Of a stretch of DNA of 62,000 bases, positions 46,209 to 57,182 are shown piece by piece (position 1 is the stretch's first letter; every line of letters begins with the position of its first letter). Source of the DNA: Zygnema cylindricum (lineage: Eukaryota; Streptophyta; Zygnematophyceae; Zygnematales; Zygnemataceae); NCBI GenBank assembly GCA_037447655.1, contig JBBHKE010002640.1, positions 360,696 through 422,695 on the forward strand, read 5' to 3'. The position numbers and the translations under genes were made by a program. The notes under the pieces are model-generated. The model saw nothing but the letters and a program-made list of their open reading frames with translations. It did not search any database and was not told the origin of the DNA.

Positions 46209-47256
46209 TGAAACTCTGAGACCTCCATAAGTCCTCAGAGTGGACAGCTTCCAAGAAGCCTCTAGGATAATCCTGACCCCTTTGTGTTTAAGCAAAAATA
46301 ACTGCCACCTTGGCAGACAAAAACTCTGACCACCTTCACCCTTGTGAAGAGAAGACTCCCCTGAGTCGATAGCAAAAAGAATCTCTGAATTTGCTCCCCT
46401 GAGCAGTAAGTTATGGAGGGTCAAAGTTGACCTTTTGTACAGAAGCTCTCTGGGAGAGAGGGTCCTATCTCCTAATTTTTCTAAGTCCTATCTCACTCAC
46501 AGACTCTATCTACTGATGTATGGAACTAATCAGAATTGAGTTCCGTACGCAAAAGTACAGCTGCCGGTGTACTTTAGGTACGGACATTGTACGACAAGGC
46601 CTAAATGTCGACACATGTCATATCCGGATTCGATGTCATAATCTCCAGGGATTCTACGATCCAACGAAATTTCGCCACGCGTCATCCGATGTGGCGATGG
46701 CCACAAACCGCCGAAAACTTCCTCCGCGATCTCGGCGCTAATTGCGGCAGTCCGATTAGAATCTAATTTAATCGTAGCCGTAATAAATACATGTGCGGTA
46801 TTTGTTTCATTTACGAAACAAATGCGCGGTATTGATTTATAGTCCGTACCCTAATCCGTACTTTATATATTACCGGATCTATGTATCCCGTAATCTATTA
46901 TAGTTAAATGAATAATCGTACGTATACATATTTAAATAACTATCAAACTATATACTACGTATCATGACTCATAGACTTAACGGCTAAGGCTACCGGCTAT
47001 TTCCTGTCTGCCGGCCGGTAGGTACAATGATCAATTCCTACCGCCGGCACATACCTTTTAAATAAATAAACCCGAACTAATATAAATTTCCCGTAAACCT
47101 CAGGATAGCCTAGGTAGCCATGGCTCTAGCATCCTCTCCAATTTCTCAGTGACTGCGACAAGTTTGAGAGTTGGAGAGAGAAGTTAGAGGTAGATTGCCT
47201 CGGCTTTTTTCTTTCTATTCAGACCTAGAAAATACTTAAAACCATTAATTTCTACA
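46209..47256 (-). repeat. 3' LTR of element D
   Basis: Plus-strand ends TGAAACTCTGAG and TTTCTACA. A tRNA-like module lies at 46977-47049 (B box-like GATCAATTCC), antisense to the element. Followed at 47257-47269 by CTCCCCTTATTTT, the complement of the polypurine tract. Confidence 0.92.
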
Positions 47257-47269
47257 CTCCCCTTATTTT

Positions 47270-50200
47270 CTAGTCAATCTTTAATTTCAGACCACACTTC
47301 TCCCTGTAAAAAATTAGCTTAGGGGAAGGCACAGGTTTGGTCATCATATCTGCTACCATCTCACTATCTAGTCTATACTCTAAACAGATTATTTTGTTTT
47401 CTACTTTCTCTCTAACAAAGCTGAGTCTAATGTCCATGTGTTTGGCTTTAAAATGGTGTTTAGGATTGGTAGAAATAGCGATTGCTGCCTGATTATCACA
47501 AAATATTTTCTGCACACCACTCTTAAGGTGACCAAGCTCACCAAGCAAAGACTTGACCCACATCAATTCTTTTACAGGAGAGCAAGAGGCCATATACTCA
47601 GCCTCCATGGTGGACTGAGCAATAACCTTTTGCTGTTTGCTACTCCAACAGCAAGCCCCATCACCCACATATAATACATATCCAGAAGTACATCTCCTCA
47701 TCGGAGCATCACCATAACTGGCATCACTCCAAGTAGTGATGTCAGTATTCTCCCCACCCAAATGCAACCATAGATCTCTAGTTCCTACCAAGTATCTAAG
47801 GACTCTCTTAGCTGCCTCCCAATCCTTCTTAGTGGGAGCATTTAGACTTCTACTCAGCACTCCTACAACTGCAGCTAAATCTGGCCGGGTACAATTCATA
47901 AAATAGATAAGACTTCCCACTACTTGCCTGTAAGGAATAGTCTGCATGAACTTCTGTTCATCAGGAGATAATTCCTCGTCTAAGACTATGACTCCTTCTT
48001 CCTCACTCCCCTCACTTCCCTTCTTCAATTCCATTGGAGTTGTACAACTATTAGCTTTATCCATTTGAAATTTTTCAAGCATGTTCCCTATTGCTTCCTT
48101 TTGAGTCAATCTTATAATTTTTCTTTTTCGGTCTCTCTCTACTTGAATTCCCAAAATATATTTTGCTTCCCCCATATCCTTCATTTCAAATCTCCCCTTA
48201 AGATCGGTTTTCAGTTTATTAATTTTTTCCATTGATTTACTTAAAACAAGCAAATCATCAACATAAATTGCAATAAATATAAAACCTTCCTCATCTTCGA
48301 AAACATAGATTGAGTGATCTGAGCTGATCCGAATATATCCTAGACCGGTAAGAAACTCATCAAGCTTCTTATTCCACTGTCGAGGCGCCTGTTTCAAACC
48401 ATAAAGAGATTTAATCAGCCGGCATACCTTACTTTCCTCTCCTTCTTCCACAAACCCTTCGGGTTGTCGCATGAAGATCTCCACTTCCAATTCTCCATGC
48501 AAAAAGGCTGTTTTGATGTCCATCTGGTGCACTTCGATGTCTTCTGCTGCTGCCAGGCTGAGAAGTATGCGGACGGAGGGAAATCTGACCACCGGGGCAA
48601 AGGTTTCCTCGTAGTCAATTCCCTCCTTTTGTGTAAATCCCTTTGCCACTAGTCGGGCCTTGTAGCGCTCGATTGTGTTATCTGGGTTCAGTTTTAATTT
48701 GAAAACCCACTTACAACCGATTGGTTTTCGGTTAGGTGGACAATCCACCAGCTCCCAAGTATCGGCTGCCATAATTGAGGCCATCTCTTCATTGATGGCT
48801 GTCTTCCACCGATTTCTTTCTGGACAAGTCATCGCCTCTCCATAAGTTTGAGGTTCATCTTGATGAGATAGTTTTGTTACCTTGTTATTAACCTGTTTTT
48901 CTTGCAGTCTTTTACTACTTCTCCTTCCCCCTTCAAAATCTGAGGCCGGAATAGATGGTTCTCGTGGATTCTTTCGAACAAACTCTGTTTCTCCCCTATC
49001 CCTTGATTCCGAATCAATTTCCACCACGTCTTCCGCTTCGGGTAGAGTTGTCACTGGAGTTTCCACAGCCGAGTCCTTTTCGGTCTGATTTGTTCCTGCA
49101 AGAGTGTCATCTTCTCTAAAACCTGGATAGTTAGGAAGCTCAAAGTCATCGGAATTTTCTGACTCAAATCTGATTTTTACTGACTTCGTATATTTGAAGG
49201 GATCCACAAACTATCCTTCATCCATAACTACTAGATGCTTTACTAAGATTATATCTTCCCTTTTTAGATCATAAACTCTATATCCTTTAACATCTTCATC
49301 ATATCCTAATAAGTATCCCGATTTTCCTTTAGGATCTAGCTTCTAATTGGACCGATCAGTATCTAGACTGAACACTTGACTGCCGAAAACCTTTAAATGA
49401 GATAAGTCTGGTTTCCGGCCTGTCCATCTCTCATAAGGTGTTTGATCTTTTATAGCTGAAGTAAGAACTCTATTTTTGAGGTAATTAGCACAGTTCATTG
49501 CTTCTGCCCAAAACCTTTTTCCTATCTTCTTATCCGACAACATACTTCTAGCACTATCACTTAGTGTTCTATTTAACCTTTCAGCTACCCCATTCTGTTC
49601 CGGATTTTCTGGAACTGTCTTTTGGTGTTGAACCCCATCTTCCCTCAAAAAATCCTCAAACTGGTTAGAAGTATACTTTCCACCATTGTCACTCCTTACT
49701 CTCTTGATTGGAGTTTCATGGCGTTTTTTGCTCCATGCTTTATATTGTCTAAAACAGTCCTCAGCTTCTGACTTGTTTTTCAAAAAATACACCCGGGAAT
49801 ACCGAGACCAATCATCAGTTATAGTCATCATAAATCTCTTCCACCCCGGTGAGGGCACTCTAGCCGGTCCCCAAATATCTGTGTGTACTAGATCTAGAAG
49901 TTTTTCTCCCTTGTAGGTGGCTGTTTTAGGAAAGGGTAATCTGTGTGCTTTACCTTGAGCACACCCACTACAATCACTTATATCATCACTCTCACTGAAC
50001 TGAATCCCTTCCACCACTCCCATCTTTTTCATCTCTCTTAACTTATCTAGATTCACATGCCCAAGCCTCTTATGCCACATCATAATATCATGAACACCAG
50101 CATAATAAAGTTTTTTCGTTTCATTACTTAAGATCAGCCTAAACATCCTATGGCTACCTTTCTCAGCAATGAAATAGACATCCTCCTCAAAACTAGCAGT

Positions 50201-50455
50201 AAAGACTCCTTCCCTAGTGCTAGTAAAAAAACCCTTATCATCTAATATAGATGTAGAGATAAGGTTTTTGTTCAGTTCCGGGATAAACAAAACATCAGAG
50301 AATGTTAATATGGATGTCTTTCCTTCTACTAACACTTTCAGATCTACCGATCCTACAAGAGTAGTGGTGACTATCCTCCCATCCCCGTACTCTATCTCTA
50401 CGGTGGGAATCTTTCTTATCTTAGTGAACAAGTGCCTATCCTTACACATGTGCAT
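47270..50455 (-). pseudogene. Element D Pol: integrase, RT and RNase H
   Basis: Integrase part (49343-50455) has MMWHKRLGHVNLDKL, CSGCAQGK, HTDIWGP, VRSDNGGKYTS and NGVAERLNRTL. A stop after DTDRSN (49343) and another near 49210 interrupt the frame. The RT-RNase H part (47270-49207, 645 codons) is open: CKWVFKLKLNPD, FLHGELEVEIFM, catalytic YVDDLLVL, SDASYGD, TMEAEYMA, CDNQAAIAIS and the end YREKCGLKLKID. Confidence 0.9.
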
Positions 50456-51629
50456 TGAGGCACCTCAACCTATAATCCAGCCTGCTTCACCTTTCAATCC
50501 ACCGTAAGCACATTTCTGCCTTCGTGGAATTTCAACCTCAGTTTTCGCCTCCAACTCCTCATCCAAAAGGAGCTCATCGTCCTCGTCCTCGGATTCCGCC
50601 TCAAGTACCTGTGTGACAAGGGCCTTTTTCTTTCCTCTCGGGGTACCACCGGTCTGCCCCTCCTTTAACCGAAGCTCGGTTAACTTAGTGCACTCTGCCA
50701 TATAGTGCCCCGGTTTCTTACAAAAATGACATAAACCTTTGGGAGCCCTTGGTTCGAACTCATTAACCTGTTTTTTCTGCTCCCTACCCCCATAATTTCC
50801 GACTGGTTTCCGGGAATCCTTGTTCCTCCAATCGGTCGCTGTTGCCAGGGCTTGGCCACTCTTTCCTCCCCTTCGGATCTCAATCGTATTCTCTCGAACG
50901 AGAATCATCCCTACCACTGAGTTCCATATCCACCTTGAGTCCGACAAGTCCTGCACACGGTTGACTATGTTCTCGAACTCATCAGGTAACTTCATTAGTA
51001 AACAGTTAACCTTTTCTTTTTCACTAAAAACTTTTCCCGCACTCTCTAGCTCCATGAAGAGTGTAGCAAGCTCATTGCAAAAATCCAACATATTTCCCCC
51101 CTTTGTATACATACTCCTTAACTTTGTGATCAGCCAACTGTTGTTGCTGAATCGTACCACTTCGGTACATCTCTATGAGAGCCATCCAAAGATCGGATGC
51201 CATCTCTACCTGCAAATGAGGACATGCAAGTCCTTGAGTGAGATGGCGTAGGATGAAGTGCTTTGCCGCCATATTGTTAAAGTCCCAGGTTTCAGTATCA
51301 TTCTCCTCGTTCCTCGGAATAGGTGACATGAATGCTAAACCAGTTGCTATTGGTGTGGTCGCCTCCTTCTCCTTTCCTTTGTCCACCACCTCTCCTTCCT
51401 TTGTTTCCTCCGTTGAAGGTGAATCCTCTTTCCGGGTGAATCTGCTTCCTTTAAACCCTGGAGGAATTCCAAGACTTCATGGACGCCCCAATCGTCCACT
51501 CACTATCCCCCAAAACCTTTTTTCGCATAGAGCTCCTATCATCATATTTTCCCAGTATATGAAGCCAGTTCCATTAAAGATTGGTACCTCAGAGGGTGGG
51601 CCCATAACCTGAAACTGTGAGACCTCCAT
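50456..51629 (-). pseudogene. Element D Gag-protease, broken
   Basis: ATG at 51629 inside the LTR (MEVSQFQVMGPPSEVPIFNG), reading through the primer-binding site. A TGA near 51475, a frameshift near 51090, then an open part with zinc knuckle CHFCKKPGHYMAEC (CX2CX4HX4C). The protease site, DSGASMHMC in related element F, reads WIIG-stop-GASMHMC here, so both the catalytic Asp and the following Ser codon are lost. Confidence 0.88.
51595..51609 (-). promoter_or_regulatory. Primer-binding site of element D
   Basis: Minus strand GGTTATGGGCCCACC, flush with the LTR end. Its complement GGTGGGCCCATAACC is, from memory, identical to the anticodon arm of plant initiator tRNA-Met. Confidence 0.8.
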
Positions 51630-52657
51630 AAGTCCTCAGAGTGGACAGCTTCCAAGAAGCCTGTAGGATAATCCTGACCCCTTTGTGTTTAAGCAAAAAT
51701 AACTGCCACCTCGGCAGACAAAAACTCTGACCACCTTCACCCTTGTGAAGAGAAGACTCCCCTGAGTCGATAGCAAAAAGAATCTTTGAATTTGCTCCCC
51801 TGAGCAGTAAGTTATGGAGGGTCAAAGTTGACCTTTTGTACAGAAGCTCTCTGGGAGAGAGGGTCCTATCTCCTAATTTTTCTAAGTCCTATCTCACTCA
51901 CAGACTCTATCTACTGATGTACGGAACCAATCAGAATTGAGTTCCGTACGCAAAAGTACAGCTGCCGGTGTACTTTAGGTACGGACATTGTACGACAAGG
52001 CCTAAATGTCGACACATGTCATATCCAGATTCGATGTCATAATCTCCGGGGATTCCACGATCCAACGAAATTTCGCCACGCGTCATCCGATGTGGCGATG
52101 GCCACAAACCGCCGAAAACTTCCTCCGCGATCTCGGCGCTAATTGCGGCCGTCCGATTAGAATCTAATTTAATCGTAGCCGTAATAAATACATGTGCGGT
52201 ATTTGTTTCATTTACGAAACAAATGCGCAGTATTGATTTATAGTCCGTACCCTAATCCGTACTTTATATATTACCGGATCTATGTATCCCGTAATCTATT
52301 ATAGTTAAATGAATAATCGTACGTATACATATTTAAATAACTATCAAACTATATACTACGTATCATGACTCCTAGACTTAACGGCTAAGGCTACCGGCTA
52401 TTTCCTGTCTGCTGGCCGGTAGGTACAATGATCAATTCCTGCCGTCGGCACATACCTTTTAAATAAATAAACCCGAACTAATATAAATTTCACGTAAACC
52501 TCAGGATAGCCTAAGTAGCCATGGCTCTAGCTTCCTCTCCAATTTCTCAGTGACTGCGACAAGTTTGAGAGTTGGAGAGAGAAGTTAGAGGTAGACTGCC
52601 TCGGCTTCTTTCTTTCTATTCAGACCTAGAAAATACTTAAAACCATTAATTTCTACA
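51610..52657 (-). repeat. 5' LTR of element D
   Basis: Same length as the 3' LTR; contains the gag start codon 20 bases inside its inner end and the tRNA-like module at 52378-52450. Confidence 0.92.
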
Positions 52658-53028
52658 GTACCTCGGTGGTAGCCGACCGACGAAGTGGCGGAAAGTGCAC
52701 ACCAGGTTGAGGAACCCGAGTCCCCACAAGTTCCGGTACCCGAACAATCTGTATCGGTGGCCGTTCCGCCGCCACCCGCAGCACTAGCAGCAGTACCAAA
52801 GGAAGGGGAGGACCGAGTGCGGGAGCGAATCACTCGAAGACAATTGGTGGCAGCATATCATCATATTGCGCTGTTGGAGACTCAATGTAAGCAGCTCCAA
52901 AATCAACTTGACTTTCAGGGACACGAATTCGAGGAGTACCATGAGGAGACATACGGCATACTCCGTCAACTACAATTTCCTTGAGTGGGTTAGGTTCAAG
53001 GGGACGCTGAATCCTTGGTGGTAGGCAC

Positions 53029-53521
53029 TGTAACTTGGTTACAAAGTTGAGGACTTAAGGGCTAGAGACCAGACTGATATAGTTGCGGTTGCAGGGCAGC
53101 GCAGCTGCGATTCCAGACCAGCGCAACATAGTAGCATAACAACTTAGTAGAATAGCGTAGCGCATCATAGCAACGCAGCGTAGCAGTATAACAACGTCGC
53201 AGAATGTAGATTTAACTGTATAGTTCTAGAAAGATATTTTGGATAGATCTTGGTTGACTGTGAAGGTCCACGTGTACACTTGTACAGTATTAGGTTGACT
53301 AGCAGCTAGTTAGTTTAAATAGTGGAGCAAACGTAGTAAAAAGACTGACTCTTTGAGTAGACCTTTGCAATGAGCTGTCAACTTCTAATCATCCTCCCGA
53401 TTAATAAAGCTTGACCTTTTTCTGTGAGTGTTGTGTGCTTTTGCTGTTGCTACGAGGAGATCCTTGGAGTCTTTCCGCTGTGCATTATAGTGTGTTGTGG
53501 GTTACTATTTTTTTTGTAACA
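53029..53521 (+). repeat. 3' LTR of element H
   Basis: Starts TGTAACTTGG, ends TTTGTAACA; followed by the target duplication CCTCA. Same length as the 5' LTR, with scattered differences. Confidence 0.88.
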
Positions 53522-55604
53522 CCTCACTCAAGCTTTGGCAACTCCTCATCTTCACGTTTACAAGGCCGAAGAGTTGTGGGTGAGTTTGATAGAGATCTAT
53601 AGAGCTGGTACGATTTAGGAGCTCCAGTTGGCAGAGCAAAAGTTGGGAAATTATACTTACAAAGGAGGAAAGATGTTAAACTTTTGTAATGATCTTTCTT
53701 GTCTGTATTTGGAGAGGGAGAGTGCCGGATGGACAGGTACAATCAAAATGAAAGTTAACACTCGCATCATGAAGTTACCCGACGAGTATTATAATATAGT
53801 GTACCGAGTACTGGAAATGACTCATAGTTCATGCAAGTTGAAAACAGTGGTCCACATGATAGTTGTGCAGGAGAACACGATTAAGATCGAAGAGGGGGAA
53901 AGAGCGTTCAAGCTCTAGTCGCCAGAGGGGACAAGTGGAGACAGGACCCGAAAAAACCATACAAAGGAGAAAGAGTTCAGCCTAGAGGACCAAGGCCCCC
54001 AAAGAGCCTTCGTCATTTTTGCAAAAAGCCGGGACACTTTATCGCGGATTATGTCAAGCTGTGAGAGTTGAGGCTCCTAGAGAACCGTGAAGGGGGTTCT
54101 TCCGGAGGGAAGAAAAAGGCACTTATGGTCACAAAAGTGATAGGAGAAACCGAGGACGAGTCCCCTGAAAAGGATGGGGAGCTTCTTCTTGACAAGAGAC
54201 CGGAGGAGAAAAAGATCCTCGGAGACAAAAGTGTGCCCTTGGAGCAATTCGGGACGTTCCACAAGAAGGATGGATCATCGACTCAGGTGCATCCATGCAT
54301 ATGTGTCGTGATAAGGAACTCTCCACTAAGCTAAGGAAGATCCCTACTGTAGAGATAGAGTATAAGGGTGGGAGAGTGGTTACTATAGATCTAGTGGAGT
54401 TAGTAGATCTGAAAAAAATTGTGAAGGGTAAGACTTGTACACTCTCATTCTTAGATGTACTTTACATTTCTCAGTTGAGTAAAAATCTTGTCCCTACGTC
54501 GGTGTTAGATGACAAAGAGTTTAATACCTTCACTAGAAAGGGAGTCTTTACATCTAAGTATGGGGATGAAGTTTACTTCACGACAGATAAGGGAAGCGAA
54601 GGAATGTTTAGGCTTAACCTGAGTAATGAAAAGAAGAATGCTTACTATGTTGGTGTTCCAAAATTGATGATTTGGCATAAGCGGTTTGGGCATGTGCATT
54701 TTGATAGGTTGAGCGAAATGAAAAAGCTTGGTGTAATGGTGGATGATTGTAGTGGCCGTGCCTAAGGTAAAGCTCACAGACTTCATTTCCCTAAAGCCGC
54801 CACATATAGGGGAGAAAAGGTACTAGATTTGATCCACACAGATATCTTGGGACCTGCAAGGGTACTCTCAGTTGGAGGGAAGAAGTATATGTTGACAATT
54901 ACTGAAGAATGGTCCAGATATTCTAAGTTCTACTTGCAAAAAACCAAGTCTGAAACACCAACTTACTTCAAAGAATATAAAGCCTGGAGTGAAAAGTTGC
55001 ATAAAACCCCTATTAAAATAATAAGGAGTTATAAAGGGGGAGAATATACCTCTAACGAGTTTGAGGAATACTTGAGAGATGAGGGAGTTCAGCACCAGAA
55101 AACTGCACCACATAATCCAGAGCAAAATGGAGTTGGTGAGAGGTTAAATTGAACACTAGGAGATAGTGTAAGCAATATGTTGGCTAACAAGAAAATACGA
55201 AAGAGATTTTGGGCAGAAGCAATGAACTATTCCAACTATATTAAGAATATAGTCATTGCCTCATTAGTCAAAGGTATGACACCTTATGAGAGATGGGTTG
55301 GAAGGAAACTGAATATCTCTCACCATAAAGTTTTTGGTAGCCAAGTTTACTGTCTAGATAGGGATAAGAAAATTGGAAACTTGATGCTAAGGGAAAACGC
55401 GAATATTTTGTAGGATATGATGAGGATGTCAAGGGATATAGAGTCTATGACTTAGCAACGCAAGATATCATTCTGGTCAAACACCTAGTTGTCATGGATG
55501 AAGGAGAGTCTATTGACCCCTTCAAATATACTAATAAGATAAGAAACAAGTTTGAGTTCGAGAGTGAGGAGAACTTTGTTTTTCCCGAAAGGGACATGAG
55601 TGAA
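53522..55604 (+). pseudogene. Element F: gag 3' part, protease and integrase, decayed
   Basis: Resumes gag after element H (the E counterpart reads HLTQALATPHLH). Gag core KLPDEYYNIVYRV; zinc knuckle LRHFCKKPGHFIADY damaged by Cys to Tyr and a stop; protease GWIIDSGASMHMCRD intact; integrase with IWHKRFGHVHFDRL, HTDILGP, NPEQNGVGERLN. Stops at about 53916, 54063, 54763, 55150 and 55411. The sequence ends in the INT-RT linker where another LTR starts. Confidence 0.85.
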
Positions 55605-55917
55605 ATGTTGAAATTGTTATTTTTATATGGTATTTTCTAGGTCTGAACTTAGTACAAAATAGAAAAGGTGGACAGCCTGCCTCCGCCTCCTCTCTCTTCC
55701 CACCATACTTGCCGTAGTCACTGAGGGATAGAGAGGGTGGCTGAGCCATGGCTGTCCTAGCTTAAGCAGGCAGGGCTAAAGAGTGACTTATGTCACTCTC
55801 AACAAAAGGTTGAGTCCGGCAGGACTCCTGATGCCGTTCATACCACCCTTCTCTCTCCTCCGCCTCCGTCCGACAGGTGGAAAAGATAAAACATGATTCA
55901 AGTCTGGATCTTTTATG
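55605..55917 (+). repeat. Partial copia LTR (G), cut by the assembly gap
   Basis: Starts TGTTGAAATTGTTATT and follows the E/F LTR pattern (TATTTTCTAGGTCTGAACTT, CCATGGCTGTCC, GACTTATGTCACTCTCAACA) until the gap. Inserted in, or recombined with, element F. Confidence 0.75.
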
Positions 55918-55927
55918 NNNNNNNNNN
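55918..55927. other. Assembly gap (10 N)
   Basis: Ten N bases. The adjoining 55928-56100 holds nothing I recognise. Confidence 1.
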
Positions 55928-56100
55928 GGTTTTCACCGAGTGTTTAAAAACTAGTGCCAGCAACTGCTAGGAGAAGCCCTCCGGCACTACCGCCTTATAG
56001 AGGGCTTTCTTATTCTGACGGTGTAGGGCACGACACCAACACCAACAGCACCCATCCTTTACCCGGTAAAAACAGTCTATTAGGTGTTGCTGCTTCTACC

Positions 56101-57067
56101 TAAGTATAATAAAACAAATGCACGTGTCGCTGAGGCGTATTATTGGCCGAACATGACTCGAGACATTGCGGAGTATGTCCGGACATGTGACTCCTGTAAC
56201 AGAAATAAATCGAAATCGGGTCACCAAGGTCTGTTACAACCCCTTCCAATACCATCTGTTCTTAGGCAGGCAATTTTGATGGACTTTATCGTTGCTTTTC
56301 CGTTGACTTGGGAAGGATATGAATCCATCTTCGTCGTTGTGGATTATCTGACAAAAATGGCCCATTTCCTACCCACGACAACCACAACCACAGCACGGGA
56401 TGTGGCAGTCTTATTCTTTCGGGAGATATTCCGCCATCACGGCCTCCCGAAGAGGATCGTCAACGACCGTGATCAAAAATTTGTGAGCCACTTTTGGAGA
56501 AGTCTGTTCGAGATGCGTGGAACGCAGTTGGCCATGTCCAGAGCTTATCACCTTCAGACCGATGGTCAGACATAAAGAGTGAATCGGACTTTGGAGGAGG
56601 CTTTGCAAGCTTATGTATCGGTACACCAAACAGACTTGGTGAACTATTTGACGGCAATTGAGGTGCCGTATAATAGTGCGGTGCACTCATCCACAAATGC
56701 TACGCCATTTTCTCTCAATGGACGACAACCCACCATTCCCCAAAATTTATTGGCAGCGGACTGCCCTACACCCGCAGCTCTAGATTTGCCCAAACACTAC
56801 ACAAGAATCTAGAGAAAGCAACGAAGGCGCTCCAGCTTGCAAAGGATCGTCAAAAGTCGCAGGCTGACGCTCATCGAAAGGACATTGTGTTTAACGTGGG
56901 TGATAAAGTTCGCCTTAATATGGCAAACATGTTGTTACCAGGTGCCCTCTCCAAAAAATTTGCACTAAGATTTGCAAGCCCGTTCACTGTTCTTTCAACG
57001 GTGGGAGAGGTGGCCTATAAGTTTGATATACCGAGGGACTGGCATATTCACAATGTTTTCCATGTTT
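56101..57067 (+). pseudogene. Second copy of the gypsy H-type integrase fragment
   Basis: Nearly the same as 43560-44510 (starts ACAAATGCACGTGTCGCTGA, ends at NVFHV), with few differences. It lacks the frameshift of H near 43890 (HGLPKRIVNDRDQKF is continuous here) but has the same stop after the TDGQT position. No LTRs, abrupt ends. Confidence 0.85.
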
Positions 57068-57182
57068 AGTAGTAGTGACTATCGTCCCATCACCGTACTT
57101 CATCTCTACGGTAGGAATCTTTCTTATCTTAGTGAACAGGTGTTTATCCTTACACATGTGAATGGAGGCACCTGAATCTACA
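57068..57182 (-). pseudogene. Short copia protease-region fragment, minus strand
   Basis: Matches element D at about 50355-50465 (KIRKIPTVE, HMCKDKHLF), here with an intact Ser codon before the Gly-Ala-Ser. About 115 bp between the gypsy fragment and the LTR of element E. Confidence 0.75.

Larger units (their letters stand above)
46209..52657 (-). mobile_element. Element D: young but coding-defective copia retrotransposon inserted in element H
   Basis: LTRs of equal length (1048 bp) at 46209-47256 and 51610-52657. Target duplication GTACC at 46204-46208 and 52658-52662. The two LTRs differ at about 20 positions by eye (near 2%). The interior holds gag and pol with several breaks. Confidence 0.93.
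45250..52984 (+). pseudogene. Element H extra ORF between pol and the 3' LTR, split by element D
   Basis: One reading frame runs from ATG 45250 to 46208 and resumes at 52663-52984 when element D and one GTACC are removed (about 427 codons). It has in-frame stops at about 45466, 46069, 46195 and 52670. Features: a basic cluster PPPKRRRLVRV near the start (possible nuclear signal), acidic Ser/Glu-rich middle, a globular-looking block (FAKRFYWDPSEWPDEL, NYRYRVDVPGLLRHYHP), a basic patch ARKNALQWARAAKKH, a Pro/Val-rich linker and a C-terminal coiled coil (HHIALLETQCKQLQNQLDF). No transmembrane segment, so not a typical envelope. I do not recognise it. Confidence 0.6.
38514..53521 (+). mobile_element. 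Element H: Ty3/gypsy chromovirus with an extra 3' ORF, inserted in element F
   Basis: LTRs of equal length (493 bp) at 38514-39006 and 53029-53521. Flanked by CATCA (38509-38513) and CCTCA (53522-53526), where the undisturbed gag of element E reads CCTCA. Interior order: gag, protease, RT, RNase H, integrase, chromodomain, extra ORF. It carries two later insertions: a solo copia LTR in gag and element D in the extra ORF. Confidence 0.9.

Noticed and set aside
57068-57182. Continuation of element C beyond element F
   Set aside because: It matches the gag-protease end of a minus copia, not the RNase H region expected directly after the F insertion point, so it cannot be the adjoining part of C without further deletions.
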